From: Vicinamibacterales bacterium | GTDB taxonomy: Bacteria; Acidobacteriota; Vicinamibacteria; Vicinamibacterales; JAMQPK01 | Direction of reading: 5' to 3' | NCBI GenBank assembly: GCA_023717525.1 | Contig: JAMQPK010000065.1 | Coordinates: 1-50,107, forward strand | DNA: 50,107 bases | Shown here: in pieces, positions 10,452 to 19,281 of the stretch | Numbering within the stretch: the stretch's first letter is position 1 | Layout of the letters: every line of letters starts with the position of its first letter | Program-made: the position numbers and the translations under genes | Notes under the pieces: generated by a model | What the model was told of the DNA's origin: nothing | Seen by the model: the letters and a program-made list of their open reading frames with translations, nothing else | Databases searched by the model: none

Positions 10452-11834
10452 ATGGACAGCACGGAACTCGACTCGAAGGCCCTTCAACAGGCCGCGCTTC
10501 GAAGCGATCGGACTCGCATCATCGCGATCCTGATCGTCCTGGGCCTGCTGTTCGTTTTCACGGTGGCCCGAAGGCTTTTACTCGAGGGCATCGGCGGTGT
10601 GCGGGGTCTCGCGATCTTCATAACCTTCTTCGGCGCGATGGTCTCTTATGAAGTGGCCACGCTCCGGCGCGTCACCCGTGCCTTGGCAGACGGAACGGAA
10701 CCGCACCGCGCCCATTGGATCAGCAATGTCGTTGTCGAGGCGCTCTTTCCGACGGCCGGGCTCGGCGTCCTGATCGCAATGGGCATGACCCGTCCGTACG
10801 CCGCTCTGGTCGCGCCGGTCGTCCTGACCTATTTTCTCTTCATTTCGCTATCAACGCTGCGGTTGAGTCCGGCCCTCGCACGCCTCTCGGGCCTATGCTC
10901 GGCGGGCGGTTATTCGGCGGTCGTGATTTACGTGTTCGCCCGCTATCCGACACCGGACCTTGGGACGGGCATGCATCCGATCGAATTCTACGTCGGCAAC
11001 ACCGTCGTTATCCTGGTCGCGGGATTGGTTGCCGGCGAGGTGGCCCGTCAGATACGAGGTCACGTGAGCGTCGCGTTGCGCGAAGCACGCGAGGTAGAGC
11101 GGATACGCGGCGAGCTTGAAACTGCGCGCACCATCCAGCAAGGCCTGCTGCCGAAAGGGGCGCCGCAGATCGCCGGCTACGATGTGGCCGGCTGGAATCA
11201 ACCGGCTGACCAGACCGGCGGCGATTACTTCGGATGGCAGACACTTCCCGATGGGCGCGTGACGTTCACGCTCGCGGACGTCACGGGACACGGCATCGGC
11301 GCAGCGCTCGTGGCGGCGACGTGTCACGCCTACACCCGGGCCGGCATGGCCGAGCAGTCAGATCTGAGCGCGATTCTGAGCCGACTGAACCGCTTGTTCT
11401 GTGACGATTTGCCATCCGGCAAGCTGGTGACGTTCGTGACGGCCGCGCTGGAACCCTCGGACGGGCGTCTCGAGCTCCTGTCCGCCGGTCATGGTCCGCT
11501 GCTGCTGTATACGGCATCGGACGATCGTGTCCAGGGCTTCGAGGCGCATGGCATCCCGTTCGGCATCTTCCCAGCAATGCGTTATGGGCCGCCGCAGAAA
11601 CTTCACCTTGCGCCAGGCGATCTGCTCGTGCTCCTTACCGACGGGTTCTTCGAGTGGGCAAACGCGCAAGATGAGGACTTCGGCATCGCACGGCTGCAAG
11701 AGGCCATCAGAGCCGCGCGTAACTTGCCGGCCTCACAGATCATTTCCAGCCTTCACGAAGCCGTCGTCCGCTTTTCCGGCGGAACGAAGCAACTCGACGA
11801 CCTCACGGCAGTCGTCGTGAAGCGCGTCGCGTAA
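10452..11834 (+). CDS. Membrane-anchored SpoIIE/RsbU-type PP2C phosphatase
   Basis: Serine/threonine phosphatase of the kind that dephosphorylates anti-anti-sigma factors in partner-switching systems. The first 195 residues form about six membrane helices with no recognisable ligand domain. A linker helix (ARTIQQGLLP, the usual entry to this domain) leads into the catalytic domain. The metal-binding residues are visible in GGDYFGW, ADVTGHGIGAALV, LTDGFFEW and the final DDLTAVVV. No anti-sigma kinase or STAS partner is adjacent. The ATG lies only 7 bases after a -10-like TATACT, so the mRNA may be nearly leaderless. Divergent to katG, hinting at but not proving a stress role. Confidence 0.88.
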   Translation: MDSTELDSKALQQAALRSDRTRIIAILIVLGLLFVFTVARRLLLEGIGGVRGLAIFITFFGAMVSYEVATLRRVTRALADGTEPHRAHWISNVVVEALFPTAGLGVLIAMGMTRPYAALVAPVVLTYFLFISLSTLRLSPALARLSGLCSAGGYSAVVIYVFARYPTPDLGTGMHPIEFYVGNTVVILVAGLVAGEVARQIRGHVSVALREAREVERIRGELETARTIQQGLLPKGAPQIAGYDVAGWNQPADQTGGDYFGWQTLPDGRVTFTLADVTGHGIGAALVAATCHAYTRAGMAEQSDLSAILSRLNRLFCDDLPSGKLVTFVTAALEPSDGRLELLSAGHGPLLLYTASDDRVQGFEAHGIPFGIFPAMRYGPPQKLHLAPGDLLVLLTDGFFEWANAQDEDFGIARLQEAIRAARNLPASQIISSLHEAVVRFSGGTKQLDDLTAVVVKRVA

Positions 11835-11851
11835 GGCGAGGTCTAGGCGAT

Positions 11852-13210
11852 CTACCGCACGGTGCACGACGCCGTGAAGACATGGCCGGGATTGCCGGGC
11901 ACCTGGTCGCCCACCATGCCGTCCCCATGAGCCCGGTGGGCTGGCTCGGCGTCGACGCTCACGTCAATCATGTGATAGCTGCCGTTGCCGGTGCGATGAC
12001 AGAGCTCCACTTTCCGCGACTCCTCGGCCTCCCGTCCAAAGTAGTAGCTTGCATCGGTGGCGGTATATCTGGCGCCGCCGGCGGTGGCGACGACCGTTCC
12101 GACGTTGCGGTACTGCCCGGCCACTGCCACACCAGATCCGGTGCACGTCATCGAAGCGCCTGGCATCAGTGTCACGCTGGGGCACGCCACGAAAACTCCA
12201 CGGTCATCGGTCACCGATAAGCTCGCGAATGGGAGAGCACTGGTGTTTGTGACTACGTAGGCCCACACGACCGGACGGCCAACAGGAATCGACAGCCCCG
12301 GAGCCTGGCTCACGTGTTGACCGTTGGTGAGCTTTTCGATTGTGACTCCGGCGATCGGCCCCCCGAAATAGTGACTCGCGTCGGAGGCAGTGTATTGGTT
12401 GCCGTCGGCTGTGACGGTGACCGTTCCGACGTTGCGGTACTGCCCGGCCACCGCTACGCCAGAACCGGTGCACGTCACGGAAGCGCGAGGCGCCGGCAAT
12501 TCTCTCGGACAGGCCACGGCGACCCCGCGGTCATCCGTTACGGACAAGCTGGAGAACGTCAGCGCACTCCTGTTGGTGATCACGTAGGTCCACGAGACCG
12601 GACCGCCGACCGGAATCCTGGGTCCAGGCGCCTCATCCGCATCCTGCCCATTGGTGAACTTCTCGATCTCCACGGGCGAGATCAGGCGACACGCGTCGCT
12701 GAAGACCCTGGAGCGATCGGCTGGAACCCGTTCGCCAGGCGCCGCGTCGCCGTGGGCCCGATGCGCCGGTTCGGCATTTCCGCTTACCTCAATGGGGTGA
12801 TACAGGCTGTCGTCGTCCCGATGGCACAGCGTAAGCTTGCCGGCGCCGCTTCCGCGCACCTCACGCTGCAGCGTTGCCGCGCCTTCGACGATGGCAACCT
12901 GCAGTTCGATGACTTCCTGATCCACGACATTAGACAAGGACACAGTCGATCGGACCTCGGAGCCGCCGAAAACCAACTGCACGTCGCCAGTCGGTACGCT
13001 GTCGAGATGGAATGTGTCTGAGGCGTCAACAGGTGACGATAGCGCGGTGCCGGCCACGCTGACCGTCAATGCTGAAGAAGGAGAGGTTGTGGACCGCACC
13101 ACTGTGCCGGCAATTCTGGCACCGGCCGTCGGCGACGTCGGCGAGCCACCACTACACGCTGCTTCCGCGAGCAACGCGGCGCAAAATACGGCGATGAAAA
13201 TCCGAGTCAT
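11852..13210 (-). CDS. Lipoprotein with duplicated DUF11-like modules and bracketing HRAHGD modules
   Basis: Secreted lipoprotein of unknown function, 452 residues. The leader MTRIFIAVFCAALLAEAACSGG has a lipobox-like cysteine. After a beta-rich N-terminal part comes a short module with LCHRDDDSLYHPIEV and HRAHGD, then two tandem 105-residue units. Each unit contains VxNxSALxFxSLSVTDDRG, TCTGSGVAVAGQYRNVGTV and YTATDASYYFGG-type blocks, as in DUF11-like beta-sandwich repeats. A second LCHRTGNGSYH/HRAHGD module closes the protein. The two central units are nearly identical over stretches of DNA, so duplication looks recent. Cell-surface or matrix role is only a guess. Confidence 0.75.
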   Translation of the reverse strand: MTRIFIAVFCAALLAEAACSGGSPTSPTAGARIAGTVVRSTTSPSSALTVSVAGTALSSPVDASDTFHLDSVPTGDVQLVFGGSEVRSTVSLSNVVDQEVIELQVAIVEGAATLQREVRGSGAGKLTLCHRDDDSLYHPIEVSGNAEPAHRAHGDAAPGERVPADRSRVFSDACRLISPVEIEKFTNGQDADEAPGPRIPVGGPVSWTYVITNRSALTFSSLSVTDDRGVAVACPRELPAPRASVTCTGSGVAVAGQYRNVGTVTVTADGNQYTASDASHYFGGPIAGVTIEKLTNGQHVSQAPGLSIPVGRPVVWAYVVTNTSALPFASLSVTDDRGVFVACPSVTLMPGASMTCTGSGVAVAGQYRNVGTVVATAGGARYTATDASYYFGREAEESRKVELCHRTGNGSYHMIDVSVDAEPAHRAHGDGMVGDQVPGNPGHVFTASCTVR

Positions 13211-13272
13211 GGAACCTCCTCGGCGCGCGGTGGGGGCGCATGGGCATCATAACGCTATCCCACAGCAGAAGT

Positions 13273-13294
13273 CCCGCGCGCTCTCGCGCGCGGG
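13273..13294. terminator. GC-only hairpin between aldolase and lipoprotein genes
   Basis: CCCGCGCG and CGCGCGGG form an 8-bp stem around a 6-base loop in the 99-base gap. No T-run follows on either strand, so it is at best a weak terminator for the minus-strand aldolase gene. Confidence 0.35.
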
Positions 13295-13309
13295 GCTCCT
13301 GCGCTGGAC

Positions 13310-14314
13310 CTAGAAGGGATCGGTGCGGTTGGTGAACTTGCGGCCGATGTCGGCGGCCGGCGAGTCGCCGCCCGTGCAGATCATGACGCCTTCCTTCAAC
13401 TGGTCGATCACCGTCTTCTCGTTACAGGCATTCAGGAACTTGATCCCCGCCGCCTTGGTGGCATTCAGCACGCGGCGCCGCGCAGCGGCCATGTTCTCGG
13501 CCGTTTCGCCGCCCCCCTGATACGTGCCAGGGCGGCCCATCAGGTAGAAACCATGATCGCCCGGGCCCCATTCCGCGAACGCGATGCCCGGAACGCGGAC
13601 CGACGATTCGACATTCGCGTCAGCGCGCGGAATTTCGATCTTCAGCCCGAAGATGAATTCGCCATCGGGATTCATGGGCCAGGGATCGGCGATGCGCATA
13701 TATTCCTGGGCGGTCACGCCCCATACGGTTGACGCGTAGCCCTGCGAGCCGTTGCCACGCGTGCCCTGCGAGAGGCCCGCCACGCGCGGAGCGAACGGAT
13801 AGCGCGCGGCTTCGATCATTATCCGGGCGGCTTCGGGGCTTTCGGCGTTGCAGAGCAGAATGCCATGCACGCCCGCAGCGAGCGTCTGCTGAATCATCCA
13901 GGTATTCGCGCGCACGGCGTCGGTCGTACCGGAAATCGGCAACGTCACGACCACCGCCGGCGTCTTGTGGCCGGTGCGGGTCGGGCCGGCTTCGACCAGG
14001 GCGCGCATGAATTCCCGCAGTTGATGGAAGTCGAGCGCGCCGTGCTCCATTTCGTAAGTGATGTAGTCGGCCTTTGTGGCGGCCATCTTCTTGCCTTCTT
14101 CATAGCCGCCGGCCTCGAGCTGGGCGTAGTAGACGGGCTGGTTCTTGAGCCACATGTCGATGACGCGGTTCACATGCTTCCCGGTGCGGGTGGTCTTTGT
14201 CGGCATTTCCGGCACCGCCGCATTCGGCTGCCCTAACGGTTGCTGGGCCCTGGCCGACATCGCGGTCAGCACTGCGGCAGCCGCGCCGACCAATAGGATG
14301 TTTCTCATCTGCAT
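13310..14314 (-). CDS. HpcH/HpaI-family aldolase with signal peptide
   Basis: TIM-barrel aldolase/citrate-lyase-beta family protein; cytosolic relatives cleave 4-hydroxy-2-oxo acids using a divalent metal. The 334 residues contain the family blocks MEHGALDFHQLREFM, the QQTLAAGVHGILLCNAESPEAA stretch and FGLKIEIPRA with the metal-ligand glutamate. A typical signal peptide (MQMRNILLVGAAAAVLTAMSARAQQ) precedes the barrel, so this copy is predicted to leave the cytosol. That is odd for a central-metabolism fold and recurs with other exported enzymes in this window. It is divergent from the beta-propeller gene with 138 bases between them. Substrate is unknown. Confidence 0.8.
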   Translation of the reverse strand: MQMRNILLVGAAAAVLTAMSARAQQPLGQPNAAVPEMPTKTTRTGKHVNRVIDMWLKNQPVYYAQLEAGGYEEGKKMAATKADYITYEMEHGALDFHQLREFMRALVEAGPTRTGHKTPAVVVTLPISGTTDAVRANTWMIQQTLAAGVHGILLCNAESPEAARIMIEAARYPFAPRVAGLSQGTRGNGSQGYASTVWGVTAQEYMRIADPWPMNPDGEFIFGLKIEIPRADANVESSVRVPGIAFAEWGPGDHGFYLMGRPGTYQGGGETAENMAAARRRVLNATKAAGIKFLNACNEKTVIDQLKEGVMICTGGDSPAADIGRKFTNRTDPF

Positions 14315-14452
14315 GGCGATTCTCCCCGTGAATTTGTTACTCCGGTCTGTTGACGACGCTGGTACGTTCCCTAGGTGGGCATCAGGTTACCAGCAGAGCC
14401 GGGTCAGGGAAAGCGTAGAATCCATGGCGCACCGGGTTGGAGGAGGCGAACG

Positions 14453-15574
14453 ATGAAGGCGAAGATTCCTACCGCGCTCGTTCTGGTGGCGGTCATCGGC
14501 ATATTTGGGGCAGCCCTCGGAACGCGGCCGGTACTCGCCCAGAAACCAGCCGGCGGGGTCCCCATCTTCGAAGTCGACCCGTCGTGGCCCCGATTCGACG
14601 GTAACTGGATCTTCGGTTCCATCGGCGGCGTGTTCGTCGACCTGACGAACGATCACGTGTGGGTCCTCAACCGTCCGCGAACGGTTGGGAATGACGAAAA
14701 CTACGCAGTACAACAACCGCCGGCTGCAGAGTGCTGTGTGCCACCGGCCTTCGTCCAGGAGTTCGACCAGAGCGGCAAGGCGCTCAGGTCGTGGGGCGGT
14801 CCGGGGCCTGGTTACGAATGGCCGGCGAACGAGCACGGCCTGTCTATCGATGCCAAGGGGAATTTCTGGCTCGGCGGCAACGGCAAGGGTGATGCGCAGG
14901 TACTGAAGTTCAGCAAGGAAAGCAAGTTCCTGCTGCAGATCGGCCACGCCGGAAAGAGCAACGGCAGCAACGACACCGAGAACTTCGCTTCGCCGACCAA
15001 GGCTACCTACTACGCAAAAACGAATGAAGTATTCATCTCCGACGGGTACATCAATCGCCGTGTCGCCGTCTTCGATGCCGACAGCGGACGCTACAAGCGG
15101 CACTGGGGCGCGTACGGCAAGCCGCCCGATGACGCAGCACCGAGAACCCGCACGTACGAGGGGGCGCCGCCTCAGCAGTTCAACCTCTCGCACGATGTGC
15201 AGATCTCGAATGACGACCTCGTCTACGTAGCCGACCGATCGAACAACCGTCTGCAGGTCTTCAGGCCCGACGGATCGTTCGTGAAGGAAGCGTTTGTCGC
15301 GCGCGAAGTGAGAACGCCGACAGGCACCGTGGTGACGATGGCATTCTCGCCGGACAAGGCGCAGCAGTTTCTGTACGTGACGGGCGGCGATCAGAAGGTC
15401 CGCATCCTGGATCGGCAGTCGCTGCAGGTGGTCGGCGGCTTCGGGCGTCTCGGCCACTACGCCGGGCAGTTCCACCACATCACCGACATCGCGGTGGACT
15501 CAAAAGGTAATATCTACACGGGCGAGAACGAAGGCCGCCGCGTGCAGAAGTGGACGTTCAAAGGCATGAGATGA
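14453..15574 (+). CDS. Secreted NHL-type six-bladed beta-propeller
   Basis: Exported protein of 373 residues. The start chosen is the ATG at 14453, six bases after a strong AGGAGG; the leader MKAKIPTALVLVAVIGIFGAAL ends near GTRPVLAQ. Propeller strands of the NHL type repeat through the mature part: HGLSIDAKGNFWLGG, VFISDGYINRRVAVFD, LVYVADRSNNRLQVF, FLYVTGGDQKVRILD and IAVDSKGNIYTGE. Such proteins bind ligands or act as lyases (peptidyl-amidoglycolate lyase family), but no catalytic residue set can be assigned here. A TAGAAT at 14416-14421 is a possible -10. It overlaps the next gene by four bases (ATGA). Confidence 0.83.
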   Translation: MKAKIPTALVLVAVIGIFGAALGTRPVLAQKPAGGVPIFEVDPSWPRFDGNWIFGSIGGVFVDLTNDHVWVLNRPRTVGNDENYAVQQPPAAECCVPPAFVQEFDQSGKALRSWGGPGPGYEWPANEHGLSIDAKGNFWLGGNGKGDAQVLKFSKESKFLLQIGHAGKSNGSNDTENFASPTKATYYAKTNEVFISDGYINRRVAVFDADSGRYKRHWGAYGKPPDDAAPRTRTYEGAPPQQFNLSHDVQISNDDLVYVADRSNNRLQVFRPDGSFVKEAFVAREVRTPTGTVVTMAFSPDKAQQFLYVTGGDQKVRILDRQSLQVVGGFGRLGHYAGQFHHITDIAVDSKGNIYTGENEGRRVQKWTFKGMR

Positions 15575-16284
15575 AGCGGTCCGTCTGTATTCTGCTCTTC
15601 CTGCATCTCGGAGCGATGTCGTTGCTGGCTCAACAAACGCAACAGCCGTCGGCACCGACGTTCACCCCCGATGAAGGCCGCTCCCGCATACTCGGCGTCG
15701 TGACGGACTCATTGAAGTTGCTGATGCTCGAGCACGGTACGCGGATTGTGTTTCAGGCAAAAACCCGGCGCGAGCTGAGCGGCCCCTTCCTTAAAGACTA
15801 CGGTCGATCAGTGCGTATTCCGGACCAGTGGGGCGACACCGATAGCGGGTGGGTGAACTACCTCGGTCACCCCATCCACGGCGCTGCCGCCGGCTATATC
15901 TGGTTGGACCACGAACCGACGGCGACACCAGATATCAGTCGCGATTCAAGTTATTGGAAAGCGCGTGCGCGCGCCACGGCGTGGAGTGCGGCTTACAGCC
16001 TGCAGTTCGAGATTGGACCCCTAAGCGAAGCGTCCATCGGGAACGTGGGAATGCGACCGGAGACGACCGGGTGGGTCGATCACATCGTCACACCGGCGGG
16101 TGCCTTTGGTTTGATGGTGGCCGAGGACGCACTGGATCGCTTTCTGGTGAAGCGTCTCGAACAACACGTCACCAATCGAGTGGTCAGGGTCGCCCTTCGC
16201 GTCGGTCTCAATCCCGGACGGGCGCTGTCGAATGCGGCCACCGGCCGCGTTCCCTGGCACAGGGAAGGGCGTTCTCTACGATAA
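15571..16284 (+). CDS. Exported protein of unknown function, coupled to beta-propeller gene
   Basis: Unrecognised, 237 residues. The ATG at 15571 overlaps the stop codon of the preceding propeller gene as ATGA, so the two are translationally coupled. A cleavable leader (MKRSVCILLFLHLGAMSLLAQ) is present. The mature part holds a GHPIHGAAAGYIWLDHE block, a segment with alternating hydrophobic residues, and VDHIVTPAGAFGLMVAEDALDRFLV. The HP-HG-AGY pattern faintly recalls DUF3943-type envelope proteins, but I would not assign it. It may be an outer-membrane or membrane-associated partner of the propeller. Confidence 0.7.
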   Translation: MKRSVCILLFLHLGAMSLLAQQTQQPSAPTFTPDEGRSRILGVVTDSLKLLMLEHGTRIVFQAKTRRELSGPFLKDYGRSVRIPDQWGDTDSGWVNYLGHPIHGAAAGYIWLDHEPTATPDISRDSSYWKARARATAWSAAYSLQFEIGPLSEASIGNVGMRPETTGWVDHIVTPAGAFGLMVAEDALDRFLVKRLEQHVTNRVVRVALRVGLNPGRALSNAATGRVPWHREGRSLR

Positions 16285-16305
16285 GTGGCTCGCCGCCGCG
16301 CTGAT

Positions 16306-16334
16306 TTGCCCACCTTTTTACTTGCCCCTATAAT
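16306..16334 (+). promoter_or_regulatory. Sigma-70-type promoter for metzincin-like gene
   Basis: TTGCCC (16306-16311) and a perfect TATAAT (16329-16334) are separated by the ideal 17 bases. The gene start is 33 bases further on, after an AGGAGGG ribosome site. This is the best-matched promoter in the window. Confidence 0.7.
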
Positions 16335-16367
16335 GCGCCTTCGCACGGTATAGGAGGGCCAACCGAT

Positions 16368-18239
16368 ATGCGCATCGGAGACGTTCGTCTACTGACCCTG
16401 GTCGTCGCGTTGGCGTGTTCGACGATCGCAACCGCCGCCAATGCGCAGGCGCGCACCGACCGTTTCGGCGATGGCCCACTGAGGACGCTCCGGCCTGGGT
16501 CGTTCGTGGTGCAGAAGCAGACCGTGCCGGTCGATCTCGTGTTCATTGGCTACGACAGCCGCCAGATAGACGAGCGCGCGCTACTGGCGTCGCTACCAGC
16601 CACCTACAGCCCGATTGTTCGATATCCGCAGTTCTATGGCCTGAACGGGCGCGACATGGGGCTGGAGTTCCAGTTCAAGTACCGAGCCGTCCACGAGACC
16701 AGGGCATTCACCGATCAGTTTTTCTCATTCCTGGCGCGCACTGGAACCGACGGACCGCTCACGGCATTTCAGGATCAATACAACCAGCAACAGAAGAACG
16801 TACTGGACGTCGCCGGGCCCGTCCTCTACATCGACGCGCCGACGGTCGAGCGGTATCTCGCAACACACGGCTTCGGCGACCAGCGCGGTTACACGATTTA
16901 TTTCATCAATTGGTACGGCCGCCGCGACTTCAGGTTCCACGTCTACACGAAGACCGACGAAGTCGACCCCGATACCGGCTACAACTTCGGCAGCCTGCGT
17001 GGCTCTCGCAAGATGATCGCGTGGGGTGGCAGCGTGTCACGGACGTGGTTCTACGATCTGTCGGCGGGACCAGAATCGTGGACCAACAACTGGAGCGTCG
17101 ATGACGACCAGACGGAGTATCACATGCCTCCGATCTGGGAGTACCGCACGGGCGGCTATCGTCCGGCCGCCAGGCTGACCCGCGACCTGGGTTTGGTGAC
17201 GCGATACGTCGGGATCGACCTGCTCTTCACGACCTCGCCCCTCTACGATCCGCTCGTTACCGCACCCGATGTCGGCGGCTCCAAGGTGGTCCACGTCGGG
17301 ATGCTGGAGGACGACCCGGCCAGCAATGGCCGGACCTTCATCGATACGGAGTTCACCAAGCGCGAGTTGCGCCGCTTCGAGCCGTACTACTCGTGGAAGG
17401 TCGGGCTGAGTGATACCAAGCCGGTGGATGCAGGTGCGAAGAGGACCCTGGATATCTTCTCGGGCAACCTGTTGGCCGACGACTGTTGGAACGCGTTCGG
17501 CACGCCGTTCGCGCAGATGTTCTGCTATTTCAGTGCGAATCTGGCGAAGTACATTCCCGAGTACCGCCCCCGTGACTACGTGGGCGAAATCTTCGCCTAC
17601 AACACCACCGCGGCCAACCTGGGCGACCAGTTCGGTCTGCTGGGCTTTGCCGACGACAACTGGGTCGATGGAACACAAACACACGTGTTCATGTTCGACA
17701 GCAACGAGTATCGAGCGCTGGGGTACGGCTTCACAACGACCGGTATTCACGAGTTCGGCCACCACATCGGGATGTCCCATCCCCACGATGGATACGACTC
17801 CGAGAACGATCTCGAGTTCGACGCCAGCGGACCCTTCGAATTTGCGTGGTCGGGCGACGAGAGCCATACGGTGATGCACTACATTGCCCTCGCGAACGGA
17901 TTCGGCGTATTCGACCGCGACAATCAGTACCGGTGGGAGACGGCGGGATATCTCAACTGGTCCAACGCAGTGCTGGGCGACATCGTGACGCACCCGAAGG
18001 CGCGTCAGGTCTGGCCGCTCATTCGCCAGGCCGATGATGCGGCGGCAGACGCAGTCGAGGCATTCAGGCGGTGGGATTATCTCGAAGGCGTGGCCAAGGC
18101 GAGGCTGGCATATTCAGAGGTCGCCCTTGCAGCTCAGTTGATTGGCGCGTCCACGCCAACGCTTGACGCCGCGCGCCGCGCGCTGCCAGGCACAGCCGTC
18201 CGTCGAATCGTGTGCACGATTCGCAATCCGTACGACTAG
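16368..18239 (+). CDS. Secreted metzincin-like zinc protease
   Basis: Large exported protein, 623 residues, with signal peptide ending near ANAQA. The zinc signature HEFGHHIGMSH (near residue 461) matches the HExxHxxGxxH of metzincin metalloproteases, and SHTVMHYI about 40 residues later is a good Met-turn. The other 450 residues upstream do not match a family I can name; they are rich in aromatic residues and may form a propeptide or substrate-binding domain. A strong ribosome site and promoter precede the gene. It ends one base before the stop of the convergent HTH gene. Catalytic class is well supported, substrate unknown. Confidence 0.8.
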   Translation: MRIGDVRLLTLVVALACSTIATAANAQARTDRFGDGPLRTLRPGSFVVQKQTVPVDLVFIGYDSRQIDERALLASLPATYSPIVRYPQFYGLNGRDMGLEFQFKYRAVHETRAFTDQFFSFLARTGTDGPLTAFQDQYNQQQKNVLDVAGPVLYIDAPTVERYLATHGFGDQRGYTIYFINWYGRRDFRFHVYTKTDEVDPDTGYNFGSLRGSRKMIAWGGSVSRTWFYDLSAGPESWTNNWSVDDDQTEYHMPPIWEYRTGGYRPAARLTRDLGLVTRYVGIDLLFTTSPLYDPLVTAPDVGGSKVVHVGMLEDDPASNGRTFIDTEFTKRELRRFEPYYSWKVGLSDTKPVDAGAKRTLDIFSGNLLADDCWNAFGTPFAQMFCYFSANLAKYIPEYRPRDYVGEIFAYNTTAANLGDQFGLLGFADDNWVDGTQTHVFMFDSNEYRALGYGFTTTGIHEFGHHIGMSHPHDGYDSENDLEFDASGPFEFAWSGDESHTVMHYIALANGFGVFDRDNQYRWETAGYLNWSNAVLGDIVTHPKARQVWPLIRQADDAAADAVEAFRRWDYLEGVAKARLAYSEVALAAQLIGASTPTLDAARRALPGTAVRRIVCTIRNPYD

Positions 18240-18240
18240 A

Positions 18241-18957
18241 TCAGGCGGACGCTCTCCTCGGTTGGACCTCGGACTGCATCTCCGACGGGACGTCGGACTG
18301 CACGTCGCGCGTGCGGCTCTTGTCGCGAACAAAGGCCCGGGCCCCATCGCGCTGCGGCACGATCAGCCGGACTTCGCGCAGGGGAGCGTTAGCAACCTGT
18401 GCACCACTGGCCGTGGGCTCGATTCCCTGCATCCGATTGCGAACGTACCCGCCAATGCTCTGGCCAAAGCAGGCGCTGCCCAGAGAAAAGTAACCGATTG
18501 CTGTGACCGCCAGGCACGCCCAGAGGCCGGCTCCGGCTGCGGCGGCGCCAAGGCTCGCCAGACAACAGACGGCGGCAAAGTCGAACGTAAGGATCCACAG
18601 GCGCTGTGCGATGCGCGAGTCGCGCCTGGACTCGACCGTCGCCTGGCCGTCGTTCTGCGGTACGAGTGCACCGTCCGCGTCAGGTTGATCAACGTGTTCG
18701 GCCAGCGACTCTTCAGGAAACAACTCCAGGAACTCGGAAAGAATCGGCTGGCACGGTAAGCCGATCGCCGAGAGGTAAGCGGACAGGTGCGCCCGTCTGA
18801 AAATGCCCTGGGGCCATTTGGAGACATCGCCCCGCTCGAGCTCGGCGAACTGGGATTCTTTGATTTTTGTAATGTGGGCGATCTGCTTGAGGGAGATACC
18901 GCGCCGCTCGCGTTCGTGTCGCAGCCGGGGGCCAAATGTTTCGCGATTGGCTTTCAT
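18241..18957 (-). CDS. Membrane-bound HTH_25 (RodZ-like) protein
   Basis: 238 residues. The N-terminus, MKANRETFGPRLRHERERRGISLKQIAHITKIK, is an XRE-type helix-turn-helix, and PQGIFRRAHLSAYLSAIGLP is the characteristic ending of the HTH_25 domain found in RodZ. Unlike RodZ, the middle carries two adjacent hydrophobic helices (near residues 125-175) and the C-terminus is a charged, probably cytosolic tail. It may couple membrane state to transcription or shape. The ATG at 18957 was chosen because the upstream frame has no HTH sequence and overlaps the neighbouring small gene. Confidence 0.78.
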   Translation of the reverse strand: MKANRETFGPRLRHERERRGISLKQIAHITKIKESQFAELERGDVSKWPQGIFRRAHLSAYLSAIGLPCQPILSEFLELFPEESLAEHVDQPDADGALVPQNDGQATVESRRDSRIAQRLWILTFDFAAVCCLASLGAAAAGAGLWACLAVTAIGYFSLGSACFGQSIGGYVRNRMQGIEPTASGAQVANAPLREVRLIVPQRDGARAFVRDKSRTRDVQSDVPSEMQSEVQPRRASA

Positions 18958-19022
18958 ACGTCTTGGCGATTGACCACGACCAAGATAGCTGGAACGAACG
19001 TTACGTACAAGAAAAAAATGCG

Positions 19023-19217
19023 TTACATCGCAGAAAGGCTCGGCGCGAAATACCACGCCCAGAAAACCATGGCCGCAAACGCGACGATGTGCCAGCGAAT
19101 GAGCACCGGGTGCCTCAGCCCCAGGAGGAGAAGAAGCAGGTCCAGAGTGGCCCGCGCAATGATCAGCGCGAGTCCCACGGTGAGGGCCAGCAGCACGATG
19201 GTCCCGACGAACATCAT
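19023..19217 (-). CDS. Small two-helix membrane protein
   Basis: 64 residues, unknown function. The frame continues upstream into sequence antisense to the next gene, so the ATGATG pair at 19217 is the sensible start. Two hydrophobic helices (MFVGTIVLLALTVGLALII and WHIVAFAAMVFWAWYFA) are separated by a short LRHPVLIR loop. It lies 65 bases upstream of the membrane HTH gene on the same strand, so the two may be co-transcribed. Confidence 0.55.
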   Translation of the reverse strand: MMFVGTIVLLALTVGLALIIARATLDLLLLLLGLRHPVLIRWHIVAFAAMVFWAWYFAPSLSAM

Positions 19218-19281
19218 TGAACTGTTTATCGGACAGGACTCCCCGGCAATATAGAGGGCAAATACTGGCAGAATAGCGCAC

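Noticed and set aside
11852..13210. Assembly artefact creating the two near-identical lipoprotein units
   Set aside because: The units differ at scattered codons while keeping the frame, as expected from true duplication followed by drift.
18241..19281. 346-codon version of the HTH gene
   Set aside because: The extra N-terminal part is antisense or out of frame to the small membrane protein gene and lacks domain sequence; the HTH begins at the ATG at 18957.
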